A stretch of 64,000 nt of DNA from Corallococcus macrosporus DSM 14697 (GTDB taxonomy: Bacteria > Myxococcota > Myxococcia > Myxococcales > Myxococcaceae). Shown piece by piece: positions 32,126 through 43,916 of this stretch. The notes under the pieces were generated by a model. It made no database searches, had not been told where the DNA came from, and saw only the letters and a list, made by a program, of their open reading frames with translations. The translations under genes were made by a program, and so were the position numbers. The stretch covers positions 310,001 to 374,000 of the forward strand of contig NZ_CP022203.1 in assembly GCF_002305895.1 (NCBI RefSeq). Direction: 5' to 3'. Each line of letters starts with the position of its first letter. The stretch's first letter is position 1.

Positions 32126-32490
32126 GCCGGCCGTTGCTGGTGGTGGATGACGACGCGGACCTGCGCGAAGCCCTGGAGGAGGTGCTTCGGGACGCGGGCT
32201 ATACGGTGCTGGGGGCCAGCAACGGCAAGCATGCCCTGGAGGTGCTGGGGGCCGCGGCGGAGCTGCCGGGGCTCGTCCTCCTGGACATGATGATGCCCGT
32301 CATGGACGGCGGTGCCTTCGCCCGGGCCATGCGGCAGGTGCAGGCCTGGCGCGACATCCCGGTGCTCGTCTTCTCCGCGTCCGCCAACGCGCGCCAGGTC
32401 GCCGATGAAATCGGCGCCTGCGGACACCTGCGCAAACCCGTGGACGTGGAGACGCTGCTGGACGCCGTCGGCCGCCACCTGACGCTGTAG
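32122..32490 (+). CDS. Single-domain response regulator (CheY-like)
   Basis: A 122-residue receiver with LLVVDDDADLREALEE, LVLLDMMMPVMDGG (phospho-acceptor Asp), VLVFSASAN (switch Ser) and HLRKPVD (Lys). No output domain. It starts with GTG at 32122, overlapping the hybrid kinase stop by 4 nt (GTGA), so it is the final member of the operon and the likely phosphorylation target. AAAAGGAGAGG lies just upstream of the GTG. Confidence 0.88.
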   Translation: MSRPLLVVDDDADLREALEEVLRDAGYTVLGASNGKHALEVLGAAAELPGLVLLDMMMPVMDGGAFARAMRQVQAWRDIPVLVFSASANARQVADEIGACGHLRKPVDVETLLDAVGRHLTL

Positions 32491-32703
32491 CGCGAGCAGG
32501 CGGAGCCTGGTTGACGCCCCGGACGGCGAGCCCCCGCGCGGGGTGGTGGCCCTCCTGGACGGCGAGCGCGGCAGCTCCCGGCTGGCGCCTGCTGGCGCTC
32601 CTGGCGCGGCTGGCCTCCCACGGGCGGGTGGACCGGCCGCTGGAGCGCCGCCAGGCCGCCCAGGCGCCCTGCGTCCTGGAGGCGTTGGGAGCGGTGCGCT
32701 GAG

Positions 32704-33458
32704 TCAGGCGCCGGCGCGGCCCCAGGTCTCCCACGCGCCCAGGTCCCGGTAGCCCAGGCGCTGGTACAGGGGCCGGGCCTCCGGCGTCGCCTGGAGCACC
32801 GCGGCCGCCATGCCCCGGGCCCGCGCCTGGTGGTGCAGCCCGCGCATCACCTGCGCGGCCAGCCCCCGGCCCCGGGCCTCCGGCACCGTGGCCACCATGT
32901 AGATGCCGGCCGTGTCCCCGACGTCCAGCGCCGTGCCGCACGCGAGGGGCGCGCCCGCCTCCTTCGCGACCAGCGTGTGCACCGGCAGCCGCGGCGGCCG
33001 CAGCCACACGTCGAGCTGCCCGCCCAGCGCGCTCCAGGTCCGCTTGTTGATGGCGACCAGGTCGTCCTGCGTCTCGGAGGACTCCAGGGCGAGCCCGGGC
33101 GGGGCGTCCGGCGCGTCGCCCAGCGTAAGGCCCATGGCGTCCAGCTGGACCGCGTCCGGGCGGAAGCCGGCGTCCGCCAGCACCCGCGGCCCTCGGTGTC
33201 CCCCGGCAGCACCACGACGCGCCAGGTGGCGATGCCCAGGCCCCGGAAGAAGGCCTCCAGGGCCGGGAGGGCGGCGCCGAGCGCCCCCGCGTCCTGGAAG
33301 AAGGCCTGCTGGGCCCGCGGGTGCTCCGGGTGCTCCGGCAGGCAGAAGGCGTCCACGCCGGGCAGCCCCAGGTGGCGCAGCGGGCCCCGCGTCCGCTGCA
33401 GGTGCCTGAAGGCGATGACGTTGGTCCGCAGGCGCGCGCTCAGCTCGGCATTCGTCAT
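32704..33458 (-). pseudogene. GNAT-family acetyltransferase broken by a frameshift
   Basis: The N-terminal part (starts MTNAELSARLRTNVIAF at 33458) and the C-terminal part lie in two different frames that join near 33181-33190. The C-terminal frame runs from there to 32704 and contains the acetyl-CoA binding region VPEARGRGLAAQVMRGLH and YQRLGYRDLG, typical of GNAT N-acetyltransferases. The joined protein would be about 250 residues, a normal length for a two-part GNAT. The shift lies in CCGCGGGTG, where one base missing or two added would restore the frame. This could be a true inactivating mutation or a sequence error. The substrate is unknown. Confidence 0.78.
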
Positions 33459-33559
33459 GGGCGCGCCGGAGCGTAGGCGCGCTCCGCCCGGCGGAGAACA
33501 GACGCCGCGCTCAAAACCGCGCACCCGCGCGCGGGGAGGATTAGGGTGCGGGGGCACTC

Positions 33560-34018
33560 ATGAGCAGCCCGCGCTTCTACGCCTTCGACCCTCGCGCCAC
33601 CCGCATCGCCCTGTTCGTGGGGGCCTGCGTGCTGGCCGTCCTCACCGCCTGGGCCCTGGCGGATGCCCGCGCCGAGGGCGGCGTCCAGTCCATGGCCCGC
33701 GCGGGCGTCTCCGCGGGCCTGATGTTGACCTTCCTGGTGTCCTTCCAGCGCCTGCGGCCCCGCACGGGCTGGGGCGTCACGGTGGACGCGCGGGGCGTGC
33801 GGGTGGCCCGGCCCTTCAGCCAGCGGGCGCTGGACCTGCACTGGGGGCAGATTGACCACGTGCGCCGGATTGGCCGCAAGGGGAGCGTGCTCGCCCTGTT
33901 CCTCAAGGAGGAAGGCCGGGTGCTCGTCACCCGGCATCTCTTCGCCCGGAAGGCTGTTTTCGAGGAGTTGATCTCGGCGCTGGAGGACCGCCTCCCGCCG
34001 CCCCGTTTCGACGCCTGA
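33560..34018 (+). CDS. Hypothetical membrane protein with PH-like tail
   Basis: A 152-residue protein with two N-terminal hydrophobic helices (roughly residues 16-34 and 47-62) followed by a basic cytoplasmic domain of about 90 residues with alternating beta strands (WGVTVDARGVRVARPFSQRA, IDHVRRIGRKGSVLALFLKEE), suggesting a PH-like fold as in small bacterial PH-domain membrane proteins. Function is unknown. Start ATG at 33560. It is divergent from the broken GNAT gene and lies 157 bp upstream of gyrB. Confidence 0.65.
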   Translation: MSSPRFYAFDPRATRIALFVGACVLAVLTAWALADARAEGGVQSMARAGVSAGLMLTFLVSFQRLRPRTGWGVTVDARGVRVARPFSQRALDLHWGQIDHVRRIGRKGSVLALFLKEEGRVLVTRHLFARKAVFEELISALEDRLPPPRFDA

Positions 34019-34103
34019 ACACCCCGCTTCCCGGGGCGGCCTCCCAGGCAGGCGGCCAGGCGGATTTCACGAATGTTTACGCAGCCTTGCGAGTCCTCGT
34101 TAA

Positions 34104-36623
<2,520 letters not shown>

Positions 36624-36702
36624 TCCGGCCCGCGTGAAAGACGCGTGGGCCCGGTGCCCCCTCGGCCCCGCGCCCACGTGCCCTTCCCGTCCTTGTCGAG
36701 CC

Positions 36703-36723
36703 GGGCCCCGTACCGCGGGGCCC
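36703..36723. terminator. Hairpin between gyrB and kinase gene
   Basis: GGGCCCCG-TACCG-CGGGGCCC, an 8-bp perfect stem with a 5-base loop, lies in the 158-bp gap between the convergent gyrB and kinase genes. It has no T-run, as is common in high-GC genomes. A bidirectional terminator is a reasonable reading from position. Confidence 0.4.
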
Positions 36724-36781
36724 TCGTTGGCCCTTACGTCAGGAAGCCGCGCTCCCGCCGCCCGCGCCGCGCGTGGGGCCC

Positions 36782-39538
36782 CTACCGCGCCGAGCGGCGT
36801 GAGCCCTTCAGGGCCTCCGCGCGCTCCTTGCCGGGCAGGTCCGTCACGTCGACGATGTCCACCTCCAAGGCGCCCTCGTTGTCACCGAGCTGCATGTCGG
36901 GGAAGGTGCAGTGCAGGTCCTCGGTGCCCGTCACCTGGTAGCGCTTGCCCGTCTCCAGGATGCGGTGGGTGGCGCGCACGGACTCGGGCCTGGGCCCGCG
37001 CTCCACGCACAGCACCTGGCGGATGCGGCCGGTGGGGCCGGAGCGCAGCTCCGCGAGGTCGTCGCGCACGGTGAGCAGGTAGGTGGATTTCGGGTTGAGG
37101 CCGCGCAGCACCAGTTGGTGCTCCGGCTTGAGCTGCACCGCGTGCTCCCTGGCGTCGAAGGTGAAGGAGCGCGGCGGCACGTAGGCGGACTGGCGGACGT
37201 TGACGCGGACGGTGCCGCTGTTGTCGTCCGGGCCGCCGACATCCAGCGCGAAGACGTGGAGCTTGCGGGCCCCCTTGATGGAGCGCGGGGACGCGCCGAG
37301 CAGGCCGAAGCTGGTGTCCACCGGCCCGTCGCCCTCGATGAAGAAGGCCAGCGTGCTGGAGGCGGTGCCCCGGCCCTCGGCCAGGGCCGCGTTGCCCTTC
37401 GTCCACACGGAGTACGTCGCGCCGGGGTTCAGCTCGATGCTGGCGGTGGGGTACTCGGGCAGCGGGGCGGCGTTGTACCGGGGGCGCAGCACCAGCACGC
37501 GCGTGGGGTAGTCCACCTCGGTCATCGTCCGCTGCGGCGCCTCCGTCGCCACGGGCCCGCCCTGGGCGACCGCCACCTCCTCGGGGCCGGCGCCCGCGTC
37601 CTCCAGCGCGCCAGGGCCCCCGTCCTCCGGCGCGGCGCCCACGGCCTCCGCCGCGCCCGCGTCCTCGGGCGCCGCCACGGCCACTGGCGCTGGCGGCGGT
37701 GGGGGCGGGGCCGGCTCGGCGATGGGCTTCAGCTCCGCCGTCAGGGGCTCCACCAGGGTCGACGTGGGCGTGAAGCGCTTCGTCCAGGGCAGGTGCCCCG
37801 ACAGCGTCAGGGCCAGCGTGTTGGCCTCGCCAATCTTGACCTCCACCATCAGCGGCGTGACGCCCTTGAGCACCTGGTCGTTGAGCCGCACGGTGGCGCC
37901 CGCGGGCTTGGAGGCGAGCCACAGCGTGGTGGTGGACGCGCCCGCGTATTCAGAGGTGGACTCGCGCGCGATGACGAGCTTGTAGAACACGCCGACGAGG
38001 AACAGCGCGGCGGCGGCATAGATGATGCCCATTGTCAGGACGCGCGCCTTCTCCTTCCCCTTGGCCACGCGCGCCGCCTCTTCCCGCGCCAGCCTGTCCC
38101 GGGCCTCGTCCACGGAGGTGCGGTAGCCCTTGCCGCCCGGGAGGGGCATGGGGCGCGCCTCGGTGGCGGGCTCCGCGCCCGCCACGAGCGCGGGCACTTC
38201 GATGGGCGTGTCGTGGGGCACCGCCTGCATGGGGACGGCCGCTTCGGTGCGAGGCTCGTCGTCCAGCTCCGGCACGGGGGGGCCGGGGCGCTCGGCGGTG
38301 TACGTCCGGCGGACGCCGCCCTCGGCGCGAGGAAGCTGGGAGTGCGTCACCCGCCGCACGCCGCTGCTCGTGGGCCGGCGCATCCCCGCGTTGCTCGCCG
38401 GGGGGCGGCGGCCTCCCTCGCTGCCGGGGCGCCCGCTGTCACTGCCAGGCCGGCCGCGAAGGCCCGGGCTGGAGCCTCGCGGCCCGCTGCTGGACGGGAG
38501 CCGCGCGCGGCCCTGGGAGGTCTCCGTGCTGCCGGACTGCCAGGCGGCGAGCTGCTCCTGGAAGGCGGGGGACACCTCCACCCGGCGGCCCTCGGCGGTC
38601 AGCTCCTCCTGGAAGAGGTGCGCCATGAGCTGCGACAGCAGGGTGGGGGTGAAGCGCGGGTTGTCGCGGTAGAGCAGCTCCACCAGCGACTCGCTCAAAT
38701 CCTTCGCCGTCTGGTAGCGCGCCTCGCGGTCCAGCGCCATGGCGTGGGAGATGACCGTCTCCACGTCCGGGTTGACGGTGGGGTTGAGCACGGACGGGGG
38801 CAGGCAGTCGCCCGTGAGGATGCGGGGCAGGACGGTGACGAACTCCCCTTCATAGGGGCGCTTGCCGCACACCATCTCGTAGAGGACGACGCCCGCGGCG
38901 TACACGTCGGTGCGCGCGTCCAGGTCCTGCCGGCCCTGGGCCTGCTCGGGGGCGAAGTACGGGTACTTGCCCTTGAGGGTGCCGGGAGACGTCTTCGCCT
39001 CCACCGCGCTCGTCGCCTTGGCGATGCCGAAGTCGATGACCTTGACCTCGCCCTCATAGGAGATGAGGACGTTGTCCGGAGACACGTCGCGGTGCACCAG
39101 CCCCAGCGCCTGCCCGTCCTCGCCCACGTGCCGGTGCGCGTAGTCCAGGCCGTCACACAGCTTGCTGGCGATGTGCAGCGCCAGGGGCTCCGGGAACAAG
39201 CCCATGCCCATCCGCTGGGCGCGGCGCAGCACCTTCGACAGGGGCTGGCCCTGCACCAGCTCCATGGCGATGAAGTACTGCCCGTCCACCTCGCCGAAGT
39301 CGAAGACCTGCGCGATGTTGCTGTGGCTCATGCTGGCCACCACGCGCGCCTCGCCGATGAACATCTCGACGAAGTCCGCATCGTCGACGAAGTGCGGGAG
39401 GATCTGCTTGATGACGCAGGGCTTGGTGACGCCCGCCGCTCCCGTCATCCGGGCGCGGTAGGTGACAGCCATACCTCCCGCGGCGATCTTCGAGAGAAGG
39501 ACGTATTTGCCAAAGGGCTGAGGGCTGTTTTCCGCCAC
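36782..39538 (-). CDS. PEGA-domain Ser/Thr protein kinase, membrane-anchored
   Basis: A 918-residue kinase. Residues about 10-280 are an active-looking kinase domain: Gly loop KIAAGGMAVTYRA, Lys44 (PCVIKQIL), HRDVSPDN, VIDFGIAKA and YFAPEQAQG. A disordered Arg/Gly/Pro region follows (about 330-480), a single membrane helix near residue 510-535 (YAAAALFLVGVFYKLVI), a PEGA domain (ASKPAGATVRLNDQ), a Pro/Ala/Glu-rich linker and a beta-rich C-terminal sensor region. Such kinases are numerous in myxobacteria and control development and envelope functions. Start: GTG at 39538 (VAENSPQPFGKYVLL) fits the family pattern; a TTG at 39598 would add 20 residues with no homology. The gene is convergent with gyrB. 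Confidence 0.88.
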   Translation of the reverse strand: MAENSPQPFGKYVLLSKIAAGGMAVTYRARMTGAAGVTKPCVIKQILPHFVDDADFVEMFIGEARVVASMSHSNIAQVFDFGEVDGQYFIAMELVQGQPLSKVLRRAQRMGMGLFPEPLALHIASKLCDGLDYAHRHVGEDGQALGLVHRDVSPDNVLISYEGEVKVIDFGIAKATSAVEAKTSPGTLKGKYPYFAPEQAQGRQDLDARTDVYAAGVVLYEMVCGKRPYEGEFVTVLPRILTGDCLPPSVLNPTVNPDVETVISHAMALDREARYQTAKDLSESLVELLYRDNPRFTPTLLSQLMAHLFQEELTAEGRRVEVSPAFQEQLAAWQSGSTETSQGRARLPSSSGPRGSSPGLRGRPGSDSGRPGSEGGRRPPASNAGMRRPTSSGVRRVTHSQLPRAEGGVRRTYTAERPGPPVPELDDEPRTEAAVPMQAVPHDTPIEVPALVAGAEPATEARPMPLPGGKGYRTSVDEARDRLAREEAARVAKGKEKARVLTMGIIYAAAALFLVGVFYKLVIARESTSEYAGASTTTLWLASKPAGATVRLNDQVLKGVTPLMVEVKIGEANTLALTLSGHLPWTKRFTPTSTLVEPLTAELKPIAEPAPPPPPPAPVAVAAPEDAGAAEAVGAAPEDGGPGALEDAGAGPEEVAVAQGGPVATEAPQRTMTEVDYPTRVLVLRPRYNAAPLPEYPTASIELNPGATYSVWTKGNAALAEGRGTASSTLAFFIEGDGPVDTSFGLLGASPRSIKGARKLHVFALDVGGPDDNSGTVRVNVRQSAYVPPRSFTFDAREHAVQLKPEHQLVLRGLNPKSTYLLTVRDDLAELRSGPTGRIRQVLCVERGPRPESVRATHRILETGKRYQVTGTEDLHCTFPDMQLGDNEGALEVDIVDVTDLPGKERAEALKGSRRSAR

Positions 39539-39749
39539 GAAGGGGGAGCATACCCTCCTTCCAGGGAAAGTCCCGGTTCCGGATTGCGCCCGGTGCAAAG
39601 TTTTTCAGGGCCACCAATGTAGGGGGCTTCACAATTCTTCACGCACGGCGCCTGCCCCGCGGCGCCCTGGCGCGGTTATCTAGCGAGCCCGCTCGGCCGC
39701 GCCGGCGGAGGGGGGCGGCCGGTCCCCCGCTGAGAAAGAGGCGAAGCTG

Positions 39750-40931
39750 ATGGTGTCCGAGCTCCCCCGTCGCTCGCGATGGGGCGCCTTGTGCCTGGGT
39801 GGGGTGCTGCTGTCGTCGACGCCGGGCCTGGCCCGCGCCACCGGGCTGGAGGCGCCGACGGACGCGCCCCTCCAGGCGCGCCCCGCCCTCACGGAGACAG
39901 CCCTGGAGCAGGCGCCCCCGCCTCCCCCGGAGCGCCCCGGCTTCAAGCCGTGGGCGGTGCCGCTGGCGGTGGTGCCGGGGCTGCTCTTCCATGGGCTGGC
40001 GCCCCTGGCCGCGGGGGATGGGCAGACGGCGAAGCGGCTCTTCGCGCTGGAGGGCACGGGCCTGGGGCTCATCGCGCTGGGCGGGGTGCCCATCGCGCTC
40101 ACGGGCGCGTCCCGGCGCACCATTGGCCCGCTGTACGCGGTGACGCTGGCGGGCTTCAGCGTGCTGGGCATCTCCGCGCTGGCCAACCTCTACGCGGTGA
40201 CGGCGCCGGCCGTCGGCCCGGGCGTGGCGCCGCCCCTGCTGCCGCCGCTGGAGCTGGAGGTGGGCTACCAGTACGTGAAGGACACGGCCTTCGACTACCG
40301 CCACTTCGTCACGGTGGGGGCGCAGGCCCGCTTCGAGTCGCTGCGCCTCATTGGCACCGCGCGGGTGGACCCGTCGGAGGGCAACACGCAGGTGCGCCTG
40401 GGCGGCGCGTGGCGGCTCCTCGGCGCGCCGGAGCGCACCCTGGCGGGGACGGACGGCAGCGCGCTGGACGTGGAGGCCTTTGGCCAGTTTCACCGCTACC
40501 CCACGGAGGGCTTCGCGCTCGTCAGCGGGGAGGTGGGGCTGCGCGGCCGCCTGGCCATGGCGCGCATCAGCCCGGCCCTGGCGGGCTCCTTCGCGGAGGT
40601 CGCCGTGGGCACGGCGGCGGAGGCCCACACGTACCCGGGCGCGGTGAGCGACGGGAACCTGCACAGCCAGCTCCTCTTCACCTTCGGCTACGGCGTGTGG
40701 CTGGGCCGGGGAAGCGGGCCGTTCCGCGGCGACGCGATGCTCTATTACGACCACCGGAAGGACTCCTTCGCCGGGGGCATCCGCTCGCGCGGCGGTGGAA
40801 TCGTGGGGGCCTTCGGCCTGCGGGGCCGGGCGCTGCTGACGGACGATTGGGGCGTGGCCGCCGAGGTGCAGGCCGGTGGCGCGCTCGTGGGCCGGGTGTC
40901 GTTGATTCATGCGCTGGGAGGTGAGCGGTGA
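39750..40931 (+). CDS. Envelope protein, probable outer-membrane beta-barrel
   Basis: A 393-residue protein with a signal peptide (residues about 1-30, SRWGALCLGGVLLSSTPGLA). A Pro-rich linker and a hydrophobic region (residues 73-150) follow, then from about residue 170 a series of amphipathic beta strands (ELEVGYQYVKD, FVTVGAQARFESLRL and later), suggesting a membrane-spanning beta domain. I do not recognise the family. The stop overlaps the ATG of the following phosphoesterase gene by one base, so they are co-transcribed. Start ATG at 39750 has AGAGG upstream. Confidence 0.65.
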   Translation: MVSELPRRSRWGALCLGGVLLSSTPGLARATGLEAPTDAPLQARPALTETALEQAPPPPPERPGFKPWAVPLAVVPGLLFHGLAPLAAGDGQTAKRLFALEGTGLGLIALGGVPIALTGASRRTIGPLYAVTLAGFSVLGISALANLYAVTAPAVGPGVAPPLLPPLELEVGYQYVKDTAFDYRHFVTVGAQARFESLRLIGTARVDPSEGNTQVRLGGAWRLLGAPERTLAGTDGSALDVEAFGQFHRYPTEGFALVSGEVGLRGRLAMARISPALAGSFAEVAVGTAAEAHTYPGAVSDGNLHSQLLFTFGYGVWLGRGSGPFRGDAMLYYDHRKDSFAGGIRSRGGGIVGAFGLRGRALLTDDWGVAAEVQAGGALVGRVSLIHALGGER

Positions 40932-42043
40932 TGCGCGCGGGTGTGACGGTGGGCGTGCTGGCGGCGCTGGTGTCGTCGGGCTGCGGCATGCGGCCCGCGG
41001 AGAACCGCGCGGTCGCTGACTCCAAGGTGGGCCAGGCCCAGCAGGGCGGCCTGACGCTGGCGGTGGCGGACGGGCTGGCGTCGGTGCGCGAGCTGGCGCC
41101 GGGCTCGCTGGTGCTGTGGGGCAACGCGCCGGCCTTCACCGCGCGCGTCGAGGTGGGCGCGCAGGCGCCGGCGGACTGGCTGCTGACGGTGCGCAACGCG
41201 ATGCCGGGCGCGGTGCTGGTGGCGGAGGAGGAGGGCGGCGCGCCGCTGGCGCAGGAGGCCCTTCCGCAGGCGCTGCCCACGGTGAAGGTGTGGCGCGTGG
41301 CGCTGCGCCCGGGCGCCACGGTGCGGCTGTCGGTGGCGCCGCCGGACTCGGAGTCGCGCGAGCCCTTCCGCTTCCTCGCGCTGGCGGACGTGCAGGAGGC
41401 CCTGCCGCGCGTGGGCGACATCTACGCGCGCATGCGGCGCGAAGACGCGGCGCGCTTCATCCTCTTCGCGGGGGACCTCACGGAGTCCGGCACGCGCGAC
41501 GAGCTGACGGAGTTCCAGGAGCGCCTGGAGGCCGGCTCGCGCATCCCGCTGTACGCCACCCTGGGCAACCACGAGACGTTCACCCGCGACGCGGCCGAGT
41601 ACCACGCGCTGGTGGGGCGCGGCAGCCAGAGCTTCGTCTTCAAGGGCGTGCGCTTCTCGGTGGTGGACTCCAGCAACGGCACGCTGGACCCGGGCGTGGA
41701 GGCGCAGCTCGACGGGTGGCTGGCGTCCTCGCGGGACGGCACGCACGTGGTGGCCATGCACGTGCCGCCGCAGGACCCGGTGGGCCTGCGCGGCGGCGGC
41801 TTCGCCAGCCGGGGCGAGGCCGCGGGGCTGGTGGGGAAGATGGCGCGCGCCGGCGTGGACCTCACGCTCTACGGGCACATCCACTCCTACTATTCGTTCG
41901 TCAACGCGGGCATCCCCGCCTTCATCTCCGGCGGCGGCGGCGCCATCCCGGAGACGTTCGACGGGGTGGGCCGGCACTACCTGTCCGTGGAGGTGAGCGC
42001 GGACGGCGGCTTGCATCAGGCGGCGCTGGTGCGGGTGGATTGA
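40931..42043 (+). CDS. Metallophosphoesterase lipoprotein
   Basis: A 370-residue lipoprotein (signal peptide MRAGVTVGVLAALVSSGC) with a calcineurin-like metallophosphoesterase domain. Metal-binding motifs are LALADVQ (Asp), FAGDLTESG, LGNHETF, MHVPPQDP and GHIHSYYSF, in the expected order from about residue 138 to 330. It probably cleaves a phosphoester at the outer face of the envelope; the substrate is unknown. GGAGGTGA lies just before the ATG at 40931, which overlaps the previous stop. The first motif has D-V-Q rather than the usual D-x-H, which may alter metal use. Confidence 0.78.
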   Translation: MRAGVTVGVLAALVSSGCGMRPAENRAVADSKVGQAQQGGLTLAVADGLASVRELAPGSLVLWGNAPAFTARVEVGAQAPADWLLTVRNAMPGAVLVAEEEGGAPLAQEALPQALPTVKVWRVALRPGATVRLSVAPPDSESREPFRFLALADVQEALPRVGDIYARMRREDAARFILFAGDLTESGTRDELTEFQERLEAGSRIPLYATLGNHETFTRDAAEYHALVGRGSQSFVFKGVRFSVVDSSNGTLDPGVEAQLDGWLASSRDGTHVVAMHVPPQDPVGLRGGGFASRGEAAGLVGKMARAGVDLTLYGHIHSYYSFVNAGIPAFISGGGGAIPETFDGVGRHYLSVEVSADGGLHQAALVRVD

Positions 42044-42140
42044 TCCGCGCGGGTGCTGTTTTAGCCTACCCTCTTGATCTGACACTGAACATCTGGGCAG
42101 ATAGGGACCACCTTCCCGCAAGGAGCCAGGAGGCCCGCCC

Positions 42141-42662
42141 ATGTTCGACTCGAACGAGAACGACCCCATTTCCCCGGCGCTGCGCGCGCTGCTCGAGCTG
42201 TTCACCACGGAGCTGGCGGAGGTCCGCTTCCCGGACATGAACGGCGAGGTGCTGGACGCCGCGGCCGAGCAGGTGCGGGAGCAGGCGGAGGCCGTGGCGC
42301 GCGCGCAGGCGGCGCTGGAGGCCGCGCGGCAGGCGCTGCAGGAGAGCCAGGAGGCGCTGCTCCAGAAGGGCCAGCGGGCGCTGGCGTACGCGCGCGTCTT
42401 CTCCGAGGAGAACGTGGAGCTGAGCGCGAAGCTGGACGGCATCCACCTGCCGCGCGCGGCGCGCAAGGGCGCCCGGGCCGACGGCGCGGTGGACCCGGGA
42501 AGCGCGGCGCAGGGCAACGAGGAGAACGCGCCTCGCCGCCGGGGCCGTCCGCCCAAGGCCCGCGCCGCCCCTGGCGCGTCGCTGTTCGCGGAGGGGTCCA
42601 CGCCGGAGGCGCTCGCGGCGTCCGCGCACCACACCGGCAACGGCATGCTGTCCGAGGCCTGA
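42141..42662 (+). CDS. Conserved hypothetical, coiled coil with AT-hook-like motif
   Basis: A 173-residue soluble protein. Residues about 43-95 form a clear coiled coil rich in Ala, Glu and Gln (EQAEAVARAQAALEAARQAL). After a flexible region, RRRGRPPKARA near residue 131 matches the GRP core of AT-hook DNA-binding motifs, although the flanking basic stretch also fits nuclear-like basic tails. The C-terminus is disordered. The start at 42141 has AAGGAGCCAGGAGG upstream. Role is unknown; a DNA-associated function is a possibility only. A possible weak promoter (TTGATC at 42074) lies upstream. Confidence 0.7.
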   Translation: MFDSNENDPISPALRALLELFTTELAEVRFPDMNGEVLDAAAEQVREQAEAVARAQAALEAARQALQESQEALLQKGQRALAYARVFSEENVELSAKLDGIHLPRAARKGARADGAVDPGSAAQGNEENAPRRRGRPPKARAAPGASLFAEGSTPEALAASAHHTGNGMLSEA

Positions 42663-42732
42663 GCGCCCGGACGGAAACGAAGCCGCCCGGTGTGTCGCCA
42701 GCACCGGACGGCCGCGTGAGGACAGGCTGGCG

Positions 42733-43905
42733 TCAGTTGGGCAGGAACACCGCCCGCACGCAGCCGTCCTGCTTCTTCTTGAAGAGCTCGTACCCCCTGG
42801 GCGCGTCCTCCAGGGAGAAGCGGTGCGTGGCGAGGAAGGACGGGTCCAGCTCGCCCTTCACCACGTGCTCCAGCAGGCGCGGCAGGTACTTCTGGCCGTG
42901 CTGCTGCGCGGAGCGCACCGTGAGGCCCTTGTTCATGATGACGCCCATGGGGAACGCGTCCATGACGCCGTAGACGCCCAGCACGGACAGCGTCCCGCCC
43001 TTGCGGCACGCGAGGATGGCCTGGCGCAGCGCCTGGCCCCGGTCCGACTGGAGGTGCAGCGCCTGCCTGGCGCGGTCCACGGCGGCGACCACGCCGGTGC
43101 CGTGGGCCTCCATGCCCACCGCGTCGATGCACGCGTCCGGGCCCCGGCCGCCGGTGAGCTCCTTCAGCACGTCCAGGACGCTGTCCACCTCCTCGTAGCT
43201 GATGGTCTCCGCGCCCACCTGCTCCCGCGCCAGCTTCAGCCGTTCGGGGTAGCGGTCGATGCCCACCACGCGCTCGGCGCCGAGGAGGAAGGCGGCCTTT
43301 TGCGCCATCAACCCCACGCCGCCGCAGCCCCACACGGCCACCGTCTGGCCGGGCTGGATGCCGCAGAAGTCCGCGCCCATGTAGCCGGTGGGCACGGCGT
43401 CGGAGAGGAACAGGGCCTGTTCATCCGTCACGCCTTCGGGGACCTGGAAGCAGTCGGTGTCCGCGTGGGGCACGCGGACGAACTGCGCGTGCGCGCCCGC
43501 GTAGCCGCCGAAGGCGTGGGTGTAGCCGTAGATGCCGGCTGTCTGGTAGCCGAACAGCGGCTCCTGCAATTCCCCCTTGGGGTTGGTGTTGTCGCAGAGG
43601 GACCAGAGGTCGTGCTGACAGTACCAGCAGCTCCCGCAGCAGATGAAGGACGGGACGACGACGCGGTCGCCCACGTGGACCTTCTTCACCTCGGGGCCCG
43701 TCTCCACGACGGTGCCCATGAACTCGTGGCCGATGACGTCGCCCTTGCGCATCGACGGGATGTAGCCGTCGATGAAGTGGAGGTCGGAGCCGCAGGTGGT
43801 GGACATCTTCACCTGGAGGATGACGTCGCGCGGGTTGACGATGCGGGGGTCCCCCACCGTCTCCACGCCCAAATCGTTGATGCCATTCCAGCAGAGCGCG
43901 CGCAT
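42733..43905 (-). CDS. Zinc-dependent alcohol dehydrogenase (formaldehyde dehydrogenase-like)
   Basis: A 390-residue medium-chain dehydrogenase. The catalytic zinc site is TTCGSDLHF and GHEFMG. The structural zinc Cys cluster is CCGSCWYCQHDLWSLC. The NAD-binding GxGxxG is GCGGVGLMAQ, preceding a conserved VVGIDRYPERL. The overall pattern resembles glutathione-independent formaldehyde dehydrogenase or zinc alcohol dehydrogenases of that branch. An insert near residues 275-290 (HLQSDRGQALRQ) is typical of this group. Start ATG at 43905. It is 11 nt downstream of the SRPBCC gene in the same direction, so the two are likely co-transcribed. Confidence 0.85.
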   Translation of the reverse strand: MRALCWNGINDLGVETVGDPRIVNPRDVILQVKMSTTCGSDLHFIDGYIPSMRKGDVIGHEFMGTVVETGPEVKKVHVGDRVVVPSFICCGSCWYCQHDLWSLCDNTNPKGELQEPLFGYQTAGIYGYTHAFGGYAGAHAQFVRVPHADTDCFQVPEGVTDEQALFLSDAVPTGYMGADFCGIQPGQTVAVWGCGGVGLMAQKAAFLLGAERVVGIDRYPERLKLAREQVGAETISYEEVDSVLDVLKELTGGRGPDACIDAVGMEAHGTGVVAAVDRARQALHLQSDRGQALRQAILACRKGGTLSVLGVYGVMDAFPMGVIMNKGLTVRSAQQHGQKYLPRLLEHVVKGELDPSFLATHRFSLEDAPRGYELFKKKQDGCVRAVFLPN

Positions 43906-43916
43906 GGGCCAGGTCC

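Noticed and set aside
32511-32702. 63-codon frame after the receiver gene
   Set aside because: No ribosome-binding site, Arg/Ala/Trp-rich composition, and no stable length in other frames; probably noncoding.
36703-36723. gyrB-region hairpin as an operator
   Set aside because: Its position between two convergent stops fits a terminator better than an operator.
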